The notes beneath the pieces were generated by a model that worked only from the letters and a program-made list of their open reading frames with translations, was not told the origin of the DNA and made no database searches. Shown here in pieces: positions 56,681 through 64,000 of a DNA stretch of 64,000 bases (the stretch's first letter is position 1; each line of letters starts with the position of its first letter). Both the position numbers and the translations under genes were made by a program. Source of the stretch: Candidatus Limnocylindrales bacterium (GTDB lineage Bacteria; Desulfobacterota; Binatia; UBA1149; CAITLU01); contig DATNBU010000029.1 in assembly GCA_035571835.1 (NCBI GenBank), positions 124,001 through 188,000 of the forward strand. Reading direction: 5' to 3'.

Positions 56681-56848
56681 TCAGCGGGTTCGCTGCTTGT
56701 AGCCGCAGGCTTTCTCACAGACCCAGAAGAGCCCGCGATCCCCAAAGCCGGCATACATCACGATGCGGGCATCGGAGCCACAATCGGGGCAGACGTGTTT
56801 TTGCTGGGTGGAAGTTTTCTGTGCGGTCTTGGCTTTCTTGGCGCCCAT
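56681..56848 (-). CDS. Small zinc-ribbon protein (55 aa)
   Basis: ATG 56848, preceded by gagagagc, opens MGAKKAKTAQKTSTQQKHVC and ends RTR at a TGA (56681-56683). Cys20, Cys23 (CPDC), Cys44 and Cys48 (CEKAC) can form a zinc ribbon; the N-terminus is lysine-rich. It is 8 nt upstream of the larger zinc-ribbon gene and shares its MGxxKKK start, so the two look like a co-transcribed pair. 56849-57111 between it and trmI holds no other feature. Confidence 0.7.
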   Translation of the reverse strand: MGAKKAKTAQKTSTQQKHVCPDCGSDARIVMYAGFGDRGLFWVCEKACGYKQRTR

Positions 56849-57111
56849 TGCTCTCTCGCGTGACCGACCCGTGTCGGAAGGAGTCCCCCCGGCGACCGGG
56901 CGACCTCAGTGGGCACCCGGGCGAGCGGCTGAACGCGCGATCCTACCCGGACCGGGCAGGCAGTCAACCGAGGAATGTTCGCGATGCTCGCATGGAATGC
57001 CTGCGACGCTCGCCTGGAATGCTTGCCAGGTGCTCGCAACGAAGGTCCATCGGCGGCTCCGCGAATGCCGCGACATTGCAACACCGACCCGCATGGGCGA
57101 AGCAGCGCGCG

Positions 57112-57891
57112 ATGCAGGCCAACCTCCGCGACGGCGATTCCGTCGTACTGATCGACCGCCGGGGGCGCCGGTACCTGAAACGGCTCAAGTCCGGGCACCG
57201 TATGACCATTCGCTCGACGGTCCTGGCCTGCGATCGTCTCATCGGGCTGCCCGACGGCTCGCGCGTCGGGGGCGACCGCGACGAGGAGTTCCACGTCTTC
57301 CTGCCCGGCTACGCCGAGCTCGTTCCGCTGTTCGAACGCTCGGCCGAGCCGATTTTCGCGAAGGACGCCGGCCTGATCATCACCCGCGGCGACATCCGAC
57401 CGGGACAGACCGTCCTCGAGATCGGGGCCGGCTGCGGTGCGCTGTCGATGGCGCTGCTGCGGGCGGTCGGTCCGACCGGCCAGCTCGTGACGTACGAAAT
57501 CCGTGAAAACTTCGCGGCCGAGGCCCGCCGCAACGTAGAGCGCTACGAAGGCCCCGCGCCGGCCTGGACGATCCGCATCCGCGACGCATCCACGGGCCTC
57601 GACGAGCGCGACGTCGACCGCATCGTCATCGACATTCCGGATGCGATCTCGGTGCTTGCTGCGGCGGCTGACGCGCTACGCGACGGCGGAATCCTGGTCG
57701 CATTCTCGCCGACGGTCCTGCAGGTGCGCGACATCCACGATGCCGTATTCACGTCCGGCGCGCTCGGCTATGCCGAAACCTACGAAGTGCTCGAGCGGAG
57801 CTGGCACGTCGACGCGCAGAGCGTGCGTCCGGATCATCGCATGATCGCGCATACCGGGTTCATCACGATCGCCAGACGGCTCGCACGCTGA
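57112..57891 (+). CDS. trmI: tRNA (adenine-58-N1)-methyltransferase TrmI (259 aa)
   Basis: ATG 57112 (MQANLRDGDSVVLIDRRGRR) gives the family-size protein with its N-terminal OB-like domain (KSGHRMTIRSTVLACDRLIG). The SAM-binding motif VLEIGAGCGALSMALLRAVG and downstream TYEIRENFAAEARRNVE, DRIVIDIPDA and FSPTVLQV follow the TrmI pattern. It makes m1A58 in tRNA T loops. The longer in-frame extension upstream is not conserved-looking and is dropped. Confidence 0.9.
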   Translation: MQANLRDGDSVVLIDRRGRRYLKRLKSGHRMTIRSTVLACDRLIGLPDGSRVGGDRDEEFHVFLPGYAELVPLFERSAEPIFAKDAGLIITRGDIRPGQTVLEIGAGCGALSMALLRAVGPTGQLVTYEIRENFAAEARRNVERYEGPAPAWTIRIRDASTGLDERDVDRIVIDIPDAISVLAAAADALRDGGILVAFSPTVLQVRDIHDAVFTSGALGYAETYEVLERSWHVDAQSVRPDHRMIAHTGFITIARRLAR

Positions 57892-57932
57892 GAACGTCAA
57901 TTACGCCGGCCTTTCAAAGGGAGGGACATTCG

Positions 57933-59000
57933 ATGATCGGACATCGCGGAATCGCAGCAGCTTTCGTGGGGCTGCTTCTCGTGGCGCCACCCGCGCACGC
58001 AGACCGTCTGGTCGCCGGCGGTACGACTCTCAACGGGAAGGTGACTTCCGTGACCACGGCCGGAGTCGAGTTCCAGCTCGAGTTTGCGAAGGACCCGTTC
58101 CTCGTGCCGTGGAAAAACATCGAGGACCTTTCGACCGAATCCACCTACCACGTGCTCTACGGCGACGAAGGCGCGGCCGACTCGCAGATCCGCAGCTATC
58201 ACGACGGCCAGCTGCTCGTCGGGGACATTGCGGTCGATCCGAAGGTGCTGGTCTCGGCAACCGTTCAGACCGGCGAGACGCCGGGGCTTCGCGAGAGCGT
58301 GCGAAGCGCGATGCGCTACTGGCACGGCAGCTTCGACTTCGGCCTCAACGTGCAGCAGGCGACCAACGATACGTTCGGAGTGTTCTTCGCCATCCATACC
58401 CTGCGTGCGAAGGGTCCGACTCGCCTCATCATGGGCGCGGACTACCGGTATGCGAACGAGAACCCGCCGGACGAGGACAAGCGTTCGACCAAGGATTCGG
58501 CCGCGGCGATCGTGCGCGGCGAGTACGACATCACCAAGAACATCTTCGCGTATGCGTCGACCGATGCACTTTACGACTCGATCCAGAACCTCAGCCTGCG
58601 GGCGGTCCCCAAGCTCGGCGCCGGCTATGTCATCTGGCAGCGCGAGCCGAAAGAGAACGTTCGCGACTTCTTCCAGGTCGAGGCGGGCGCAGGCTGGGTC
58701 TACGAGAAGTACATCGAGAACGACCCCAAGCCCGACGACGACTATTTCACGATCGCGCTCGGTGCGGCGGCGGCCGCGCTGCTGCCTCGCGCCATCACCG
58801 TCGACTGGCGCTTCGACTACCTGCCGAACGTGACCGACTTCAGCGACTACGTGATCCGAACCGGCGCCGGCCTTTCCGCGCTGGTGATCGAGCCGCTGAG
58901 TCTTCGCATCGGCATCACCGACGTCTACGACAGCACGCCGTCGGGCGACTCGGACAAGAACAGTCTCAACCTGGACACCACGCTGTCAGTCGGCTGGTAG
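57933..59000 (+). CDS. DUF481 family outer-membrane protein (355 aa)
   Basis: ATG 57933 follows agggaggg. The signal peptide (IAAAFVGLLLVAPPAHADRL) is cleaved near AHA-DRL. The N-part (TTLNGKVTSVTTAGVEFQL, VPWKNIEDLST) resembles the small stalk domain often before DUF481. Alternating beta strands then follow (WHGSFDFGLNVQQATNDT, ADYRYANENPP, FFQVEAGAGWVYEKYIEN) ending in VGW with a terminal aromatic, typical of an outer-membrane barrel. Function unknown. The gene ends one base before a REP palindrome. Confidence 0.88.
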   Translation: MIGHRGIAAAFVGLLLVAPPAHADRLVAGGTTLNGKVTSVTTAGVEFQLEFAKDPFLVPWKNIEDLSTESTYHVLYGDEGAADSQIRSYHDGQLLVGDIAVDPKVLVSATVQTGETPGLRESVRSAMRYWHGSFDFGLNVQQATNDTFGVFFAIHTLRAKGPTRLIMGADYRYANENPPDEDKRSTKDSAAAIVRGEYDITKNIFAYASTDALYDSIQNLSLRAVPKLGAGYVIWQREPKENVRDFFQVEAGAGWVYEKYIENDPKPDDDYFTIALGAAAAALLPRAITVDWRFDYLPNVTDFSDYVIRTGAGLSALVIEPLSLRIGITDVYDSTPSGDSDKNSLNLDTTLSVGW

Positions 59001-59001
59001 G

Positions 59002-59051
59002 AAATCGGGGACAGACACCGATTTCGCGAAATCAGTGTCTGTCCCCGATTT
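59002..59051. repeat. REP-like palindrome, 23-bp arms, between convergent genes
   Basis: Left arm 59002-59024 and right arm 59029-59051 (core ggggacagacaccgattt against aaatcagtgtctgtcccc) face over loop cgcg; a T-run follows on the plus strand. It overlaps the last seven codons and the stop of the HAD gene on the minus strand and begins just after the DUF481 stop. Confidence 0.9.
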
Positions 59052-59796
59052 TTTCTCTCGAAAGCCAGCCGGGAAGCGCATCGACATCGGCGAGAACAGC
59101 AACGGCAGGTGACGCGGCCTGCGCTTCGTCAGTTTCGGGCCGGACCCACAAGGCCGAAAGCCCGGCGCCATGCGCACCCTCGATGTCTTCGACGAGCGTG
59201 TCGCCGATGTAGAGACAGTCGCCGGGCGCGGCGCCCATGCGGCTGCACGCGCGCTCGAAGATCTCGCGCACCGGTTTTCGAAGCCCCTCCTCTTCCGAGA
59301 TCACGATCACTTCGAAATACGGCGCAAGGCCTGCCTCCGCGAGCACGCGCCTCGCGGTCGCTCCGTCGTCGAAGTTCGACAGCAGCGCCAGGCGATGCGA
59401 CTTCGCCAGCCGCGAGAGCAGCTCCGGCCGCCCGGGCGGACAGACGACGGAACGCGCGAGCGTATCCATGTGCAGCTCGGCCATCTGCCGCGCAGCGACC
59501 GTGGCGATCGGCTCGCCCAGCCCGAAGCGCGCAAGCGTCCGTTCGAAGCGTACGCGCGTCGGAATCTCGATCCCGGCGCGCCGCTTTTCTTCGATCACGG
59601 CCAGCGAGGCCGTGCGCAGCTCGCGCAGGAATTCCTCGATCGGAACGGCAGGCAGAAGCTCCGTGAGAATCTGCGGCAGCCCGCGAATCGTCATCGGGAT
59701 GCGTCGCCCGGAGATCTCCATCGTCGGGACGCGCGAGTCGTCGAAGAACACCAGCGTGCCGAACAGGTCGAAGATGAGGACGTCAGGCGCCGTCAC
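59032..59796 (-). CDS. HAD superfamily hydrolase (254 aa)
   Basis: GTG 59796 overlaps the DUF4149 stop by 14 nt. HAD motif I is DLFGTLVFFDD (the first Asp in LIFDLFGTL), motif II the SNF in LALLSNFDDG, motif III a Lys in GLRKPVREIFE and motif IV GDTLVEDIEGA. Closest in style to phosphoglycolate phosphatase / REG-2-type HADs; substrate unknown. The last residues (EKIGDRH) are encoded by a REP repeat. Confidence 0.88.
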   Translation of the reverse strand: MTAPDVLIFDLFGTLVFFDDSRVPTMEISGRRIPMTIRGLPQILTELLPAVPIEEFLRELRTASLAVIEEKRRAGIEIPTRVRFERTLARFGLGEPIATVAARQMAELHMDTLARSVVCPPGRPELLSRLAKSHRLALLSNFDDGATARRVLAEAGLAPYFEVIVISEEEGLRKPVREIFERACSRMGAAPGDCLYIGDTLVEDIEGAHGAGLSALWVRPETDEAQAASPAVAVLADVDALPGWLSREKIGDRH

Positions 59797-60325
59797 GGCG
59801 TCTCGCGAGCATGAGGCCGCTGGCGGCGAGCAGGAGGATGCCGCCGCACAGCACGACGCCGTTCAGCCGCACCGAAAGATGGTGGAGATCCTGGAAGCGC
59901 GCGACTTCGGAATCGACGCCGCGAAGGCGCGCGATCTCCGGAAAGACCACCAGCGCCGACCACGCCTGCGCAACCGTCATGACGACCAGCACGCCGAACG
60001 CGATCTTCCACCGGCGCTCACCGCGTGCTGCGATTCCTGCCGCGGCAGCCGTCGTGATCACGCCCGCAACGAGACCGGCGTCGAAATAGATCGGAAAGAT
60101 CAGCGCAGCGATTTCGCCGGCGTGATGCGGCTCCAGATTCATGAACAGCGCAGGCAGAACCGCGCCGGAGAAGAACGCTGCCGCGCCGACCCACAGCGCG
60201 AGCGAGGAGAGATAGATCGAGATCAGCCACGGAGATGACGCCGGAGATGACGCGGCAGCTGTCCGGGCAGACGACGCAGGGCGCGACCCTGCTCGGACCG
60301 ATTCCGTCTCGACGACAGACGACAT
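59783..60325 (-). CDS. DUF4149-like membrane protein (180 aa)
   Basis: ATG 60325 starts 8 nt after the glycosyltransferase stop. After a 30-residue Ser/Ala-rich tail-like N-terminus come four membrane segments: WLISIYLSSLALWVGAAAFF, GEIAALIFPIYFDAGLVAGV, IAFGVLVVMTVAQAWSALVV and VLCGGILLLAASGLMLARR. This arrangement and the WVGAAAFFSGAVLPALF turn match DUF4149. Function unknown. Part of the iscA-GT-DUF4149-HAD set. Confidence 0.75.
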   Translation of the reverse strand: MSSVVETESVRAGSRPASSARTAAASSPASSPWLISIYLSSLALWVGAAAFFSGAVLPALFMNLEPHHAGEIAALIFPIYFDAGLVAGVITTAAAAGIAARGERRWKIAFGVLVVMTVAQAWSALVVFPEIARLRGVDSEVARFQDLHHLSVRLNGVVLCGGILLLAASGLMLARRRDGA

Positions 60326-60333
60326 GGTCCCGC

Positions 60334-61506
60334 TTAAACCGCCCGCTGCTCGCTGTCGACCGCGAGCATTCGCGCGAGGATTCCGGCCGCGCGCTGAGCT
60401 CCGTCCGCCGCCTTCGCGGCAGGCCGCTCGAGCCGTTCCATTTCGACGAGAATGTCTTCCCACGTGCCGTCCGAGAGCGCGGCAGCCGTTACCACAGCGG
60501 TCCCCGGACGCGCGGAAAGATGCTCGACGAGAACCGAGTTCTCCGGAAAGCCCGGCCTCGCAGCGTAGAGAAACCGCGCGCCGGCCTTCTCGACGTCGCC
60601 GATCAAGCCGTAGCCCGGCTTTCCGAGAACGACGTCGGCCGCCGCGAGCGCATCCTCGAATGCCCGTCCGGCGGCAAGCGCCACGACGTCGCTGCGATCC
60701 GGTACGGGCCAGCCGGGCGGAACGAAATAGCGCCGGTGCGGCCGCGGCGGCGGCAGCACGAGCGACGCCGAATACGCGGGCTGGAACGCGATGAGAACGG
60801 CGCTCAGATCGTCGCCCAGGCCAAACACGGTTCGCGCCTCGGGACGCGTCATCGACGGCTTCCGCGCGACCAGCCCGATGCTGGTGCGACGCGGGAATGC
60901 CGGCATCGGAGCCGACGGCGTCGCCTCGAGAAGCAGCGTAGCTTTCGAGTACGAGGTCGCGGCGCGGCCGGCGGCCTCCGAAAACCCGAGCTCGGAGTAG
61001 ATCCAGTCCCACGTGAAGTTGGCGACGGCAACGCCCGGAATTCCGACAGAATCCGCCGCTTCCAGTGGAAGCGACGAAGCGTCGGAAACGACCAGATCGA
61101 ACCTGCCAGCCAGACGCTGCTGTTCGCGCGCCAGGAGGTCGGCATGCGCTTGGAGCCATCCGTCGAGCCGCTGCCGCGTGGCAGGCAGGTCGACCGTGAC
61201 GTCGTCGGTCTGCGTGACTCCGACGTCGCACGGCTCGGCGATCCATCGGTCAGTGCATGCGTCGAGAGATTGCGGCCAGACCCGCGGGCGCTCGCCGGGT
61301 GCAAGTACGGTGATGCGCGTCGCGATGCGCTCGGACAGCGCCTCGACGACGGCTGCGGCGCGCACGGCGTGCCCGAAGCCATGGGCGGACAGATAGAGAG
61401 CGATCCGCCGCGGAGCCTGTTCGAAGAGCTTCAGCCGCGAGCCGCTGAGCCCGAGGAGCCCGGCGCATCGGCCGTCCCGGCCGCGAACGAAGATCCGCAG
61501 CCGCAT
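60334..61506 (-). CDS. Glycosyltransferase family 28/1-like protein (390 aa)
   Basis: ATG 61506 is the only standard in-frame start, but it overlaps iscA by 76 nt. The conserved part begins at about residue 34 (RRIALYLSAHGFGHAVRAAA), the HGxGHAxR acceptor loop of MurG-like and L-arabinokinase-linked glycosyltransferases. The C-half has ALAAADVVLGKPGYGLIGDV, the nucleotide-sugar loop. A CTG at 61434, overlapping the iscA stop as CTGA, would give a protein starting just before the fold and is an alternative start. The sugar and acceptor are unknown. Confidence 0.75.
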   Translation of the reverse strand: MRLRIFVRGRDGRCAGLLGLSGSRLKLFEQAPRRIALYLSAHGFGHAVRAAAVVEALSERIATRITVLAPGERPRVWPQSLDACTDRWIAEPCDVGVTQTDDVTVDLPATRQRLDGWLQAHADLLAREQQRLAGRFDLVVSDASSLPLEAADSVGIPGVAVANFTWDWIYSELGFSEAAGRAATSYSKATLLLEATPSAPMPAFPRRTSIGLVARKPSMTRPEARTVFGLGDDLSAVLIAFQPAYSASLVLPPPRPHRRYFVPPGWPVPDRSDVVALAAGRAFEDALAAADVVLGKPGYGLIGDVEKAGARFLYAARPGFPENSVLVEHLSARPGTAVVTAAALSDGTWEDILVEMERLERPAAKAADGAQRAAGILARMLAVDSEQRAV

Positions 61507-61814
61507 TCGTGGGCCGCGTTCGGATTGACGAAGCGAAGCCCGGCCCCGGACAGGCCGTCGACGTAGTCGAGCACCGTTCCGCGCAGCAGCTCCTCGCTGT
61601 CGGCGGCGACAAAGACGCGAATGCCACCGGTCTCAAAAACCCTGTCGCCTTCAACGGGTTGAGCCGCGAACTTCACGGAATACTCATAACCAGAGCAGCC
61701 GCCCTTGGTGACGCTGAGGCGCAGGCCATGGTCGCTGCCGTGGCCTTCCTCGGCGCGCGCGGCAAGGACCTTCTCGACGGCCAGCGGTGTGAGTTCGACG
61801 ATGCGTTCTGTCAT
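61431..61814 (-). CDS. IscA/ErpA-type iron-sulfur cluster assembly protein (127 aa)
   Basis: ATG 61814. A-type carrier cysteines are seen: Cys40 in VTKGGCSGYEYSV and Cys104, Cys106 in HECGCGSSFAAG. N-terminal ELTPLAVEKVLAA also fits. A 17-residue Gly/Ser-rich tail is extra. It carries [Fe-S] clusters to apo-proteins; the divergent neighbour QueG, 11 bp away, needs two [4Fe-4S] clusters. Confidence 0.93.
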   Translation of the reverse strand: MTERIVELTPLAVEKVLAARAEEGHGSDHGLRLSVTKGGCSGYEYSVKFAAQPVEGDRVFETGGIRVFVAADSEELLRGTVLDYVDGLSGAGLRFVNPNAAHECGCGSSFAAGTADAPGSSGSAARG

Positions 61815-61825
61815 CCAGTGCTCCT

Positions 61826-63013
61826 GTGGCGAGCAGCGACTCTAACACCGCGATCCGGGGGCGCAATGCACCCATTGGGCGGAGCCTGGCGCCAAGCCTC
61901 GAAGACGAGGTGCGGAGCGCAGCGAGAAGGCTCGGATTTGCCGCCTGCGGCCTGACCGGTACGGAAGACCTCGACTGCGGACCCATCCTCGCCGACTGGC
62001 TCGAAGCCGGCCGCCACGGCGACATGGACTACCTGGCGACGATGCACGAGCGGCGGCTCAGGCCGCGATTGGCTCTCGAGGGCGCGCGCTCCGCGATCGT
62101 CGTCGCGTGGTCGTATTCGGCTCCCCTGCCCCAGGATCCGGACTGGCGGGAGCTGCTTCGCGGGCGCGTGGCCGCGTATGCGATCGGGCCGGATTACCAC
62201 GCGCACGTCGCTGACAAGCTTCGCACGCTGGCCAGATGGATCGCCGAGCGCACCGGCTGCGAATCGGTCGTCCACGTCGACGGCGGCCCGCTCGTCGAGA
62301 AAGATCTCGCGCGCCGCGCCGGCCTCGGCTGGTACGGTCGCAACACCAACCTGGTCCGGCCCGGCATCGGCTCGACGTTCGTGCTCGGAGTGATCGTCAC
62401 GCGCGCCGAGCTCGCCGCGGATCCTTCGTTCGCGGCCGATCACTGCGGAACGTGCCGCGCGTGCGTTCCGGCGTGCCCGACCGGCGCGCTCGACAGTGGA
62501 CCGACGATCGATGCACGCCTGTGCATCTCGTACCTGACCATCGAGCATCGCGGCCCCGTCCCGACCGCGCTGCGCAGCCGGATGGGCAACTGGGTTTTCG
62601 GCTGCGACGCGTGCCAGGACGTCTGTCCGTGGAACGAAGAGAGTACGGCGCCGAACGCGCTCGCGAGACCGTGGCTTCCCGGCTGGCTCGCGATGACGGA
62701 AGAAGAGTTCCGCGCAAACTTCTCGGGCACCGCGCTGATTCGACCGAAGCGCCGCGGCCTCGCCCGCAATGCCGCCATTGTGCTCGGCAACACGGGCAAC
62801 CCCGCCGCCGTGCCGTTCCTCGCACGTGCCCTCGAGTCCCACGACGAGCCGATCGTCAGAGCCCACGCGGCGTGGTCGCTGGGAGCAATCGCTACTGCCG
62901 ATGCGCACGCGGCACTGAGAGGTTCGTACTCGCGCGAGCGAGTCCCGCCCGTGCGTCGCGAGATCGAAGCCGCCATCGGCGTCACAACGTCGTCGCCGGC
63001 GAACGCGATTTGA
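61826..63013 (+). CDS. queG: Epoxyqueuosine reductase QueG (395 aa)
   Basis: GTG 61826 is used; no Shine-Dalgarno is evident and a later start is possible. DUF1730 N-domain (DWLEAGRHGDMDYLATMHER), catalytic Asp in HVDGGPLVEKDLARRAGLGW (about 152), then two ferredoxin-type clusters: CGTCRACVPACP (Cys207, 210, 213, 217) and CDACQDVCPWN (Cys260, 263, 267). A C-terminal HEAT-like repeat (NAAIVLGNTGNPAAVPFLAR) completes the B12-dependent QueG layout. It makes the last step of tRNA queuosine synthesis. Confidence 0.95.
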   Translation: MASSDSNTAIRGRNAPIGRSLAPSLEDEVRSAARRLGFAACGLTGTEDLDCGPILADWLEAGRHGDMDYLATMHERRLRPRLALEGARSAIVVAWSYSAPLPQDPDWRELLRGRVAAYAIGPDYHAHVADKLRTLARWIAERTGCESVVHVDGGPLVEKDLARRAGLGWYGRNTNLVRPGIGSTFVLGVIVTRAELAADPSFAADHCGTCRACVPACPTGALDSGPTIDARLCISYLTIEHRGPVPTALRSRMGNWVFGCDACQDVCPWNEESTAPNALARPWLPGWLAMTEEEFRANFSGTALIRPKRRGLARNAAIVLGNTGNPAAVPFLARALESHDEPIVRAHAAWSLGAIATADAHAALRGSYSRERVPPVRREIEAAIGVTTSSPANAI

Positions 63014-63044
63014 CCCGGCGTCCATCGCCGCTCAGGGTGCGGGA

Positions 63045-64000
63045 ATGACGACTGGCCAAGCACCCGGCGCTCAGCGCACGGCGGAATCACTCCTCGAGCA
63101 GTTCCGTCCGCTCGGCCAGGAAACGACTTACGACGAAGAAGGCTGCCGCCGGATCGAGGAGCTCGTCCGCGAGATCACCGAACTCAAGCGCGAGAAGAAC
63201 GCCGTCATCCTCGCCCACAATTACCAGCGGCCGGAGATCTTCGAGGTCGCCGATTTCGTCGGCGACTCGCTCGAGCTGGCCCGCAAGGGTCGCGACGTCG
63301 GCGAGAGCACGATCGTGCTTTGCGGCGTGCACTTCATGGCCGAGACCGCCAAGATCCTCGCGCCGCACAAGCGCGTGCTCATTCCGGATGCGCGCGCCGG
63401 CTGCTCGCTCGCCGACAGCGTCGACGCCGACGCGCTCGTCGAAAGGCGCGACGAGCTTCGCAAGGCGTTTCCCGATCTGCTGGTGATCTCGTACGTGAAC
63501 ACGACGGCGGCCGTGAAGGCCGTCACCGACATCTGCTGCACGTCGTCGAACGCGGTCAAAATCGTCAACGCCGCGCCAACCCAGAACGTGCTGTTCGTTC
63601 CCGACCGGAACCTGGCCGCGTACGTTGCCGCGAATACGACCAAGAACGTCATCGCGTGGGACGGCGACTGCTACGTCCACCACCAGATCCGTCCCGACGT
63701 GATCCGCAAGGTGCGCGAAGCACGCCCGGGGATCCGCGTCGTCGCGCACCCGGAATGCCGCGCCGACGTTCTCGCCGAAGCCGATGCCGTGCTCAGCACG
63801 AGCGGGATGATCCAGTATGCGAAGGAAAACGACGCGCCGGAGTTCCTGATCGTCACCGAATGCGGCCTGTCCGATCGGCTGCTTCTCGAGGTGCCGGAGA
63901 AGAAGTTCTACAAGGCGTGCCAGCTTTGCCGGTACATGAAGATGATCACGCTCGAAGGTACGCGGGACTCACTCCGCGACGGCAAGGACGAGATTCATCT
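63045..64000 (+). CDS. nadA: Quinolinate synthase, 5' part (runs off the window)
   Basis: ATG 63045 opens a frame that stays open to the window end (318 codons). Conserved: REKNAVILAHNYQRPEIFEV, DFVGDSLELARKG, VLCGVHFMAETAKILAPHKR (cluster Cys93), PDARAGCSLADSVD, YVNTTAAVKAVTDICCTSSN, NVLFVPDRNLAAYVA and VVAHPECRADVLAEADAVLS. The final cluster Cys lies in a CQLCRYMKMITL segment near the end. It is the [4Fe-4S] enzyme that joins iminoaspartate (from nadB) with DHAP to give quinolinate. Confidence 0.96.
   Translation, partial: MTTGQAPGAQRTAESLLEQFRPLGQETTYDEEGCRRIEELVREITELKREKNAVILAHNYQRPEIFEVADFVGDSLELARKGRDVGESTIVLCGVHFMAETAKILAPHKRVLIPDARAGCSLADSVDADALVERRDELRKAFPDLLVISYVNTTAAVKAVTDICCTSSNAVKIVNAAPTQNVLFVPDRNLAAYVAANTTKNVIAWDGDCYVHHQIRPDVIRKVREARPGIRVVAHPECRADVLAEADAVLSTSGMIQYAKENDAPEFLIVTECGLSDRLLLEVPEKKFYKACQLCRYMKMITLEGTRDSLRDGKDEIH

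Overview
The window is GC-rich (by eye about 65%), gene-dense DNA of a Gram-negative bacterium. It carries outer-membrane and periplasmic families (DUF1329, DUF481, lipoproteins, a PQQ/cytochrome c alcohol dehydrogenase), a PlsB-type acyltransferase, QueG, and large exported Cys-rich and FG-GAP proteins of the kind common in former Deltaproteobacteria (Myxococcota, Desulfobacterota, Binatota). A member of one of those groups, perhaps Binatota-like, is my best guess. It rests on gene content, not on a marker-gene tree.

Layout. 1-2.7 kb is an accessory, visibly less GC-rich edge: coding-like debris, a frameshifted MrcB-like restriction remnant, tRNA-Leu(TAA), and a 48-bp duplication of the 5' half of that tRNA bracketing one membrane-protein gene. 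2.8-5.9 kb holds a ferritin-like membrane protein behind a 23-codon leader ORF, a small membrane protein, a lipoprotein and an SRPBCC protein. 6-9.8 kb pairs an aldehyde dehydrogenase with an exported PQQ alcohol dehydrogenase. 9.9-18.6 kb holds tRNA-Cys, leuB, a class III aminotransferase coupled to a DUF385 protein, BolA, a rhomboid protease coupled to a DUF1329 protein, a PuuD-like membrane protein, a GST and a CaiB-type CoA-transferase. 19-26.2 kb encodes three exported proteins: FG-GAP propeller, 948-aa Cys-rich repeat protein, 292-aa Cys-rich protein. 26.3-29 kb has tRNA-Gly, pgsA and nadB.

From 47.2 kb down to 29.2 kb every gene lies on the minus strand in one continuous core block: rimP-nusA-ylxR-infB-DUF503-rbfA-truB-rpsO-pnp-M16 peptidase-dut-purB-purC-purS-purQ-purL-purF. 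Most junctions are 1-16 nt gaps or 1-4 nt overlaps (ATGA, GTGA, TGATG), so translation initiation, RNA turnover, pyrimidine sanitation and purine synthesis are linked. 47.9-50.2 kb is another exported propeller protein with disintegrin-like Cys-rich modules. 50.3-55 kb (minus) is greA-yqeY-plsB-manC. 55.2-64 kb carries an RluA-type pseudouridine synthase, two small zinc-ribbon genes facing trmI, a DUF481 protein, the minus-strand set iscA-glycosyltransferase-DUF4149-HAD, then queG and the 5' part of nadA (nadB is 34 kb upstream).

Two dispersed repeat families stand out. A REP-like palindrome (ggggacagacac / ggggacaggtac) occurs at four loci, each exactly between convergent genes, and in one case supplies the last codons of a protein. 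A 126-152 bp MITE-like element with covarying terminal inverted repeats occurs three times; one copy is flanked by a perfect 9-bp direct repeat.
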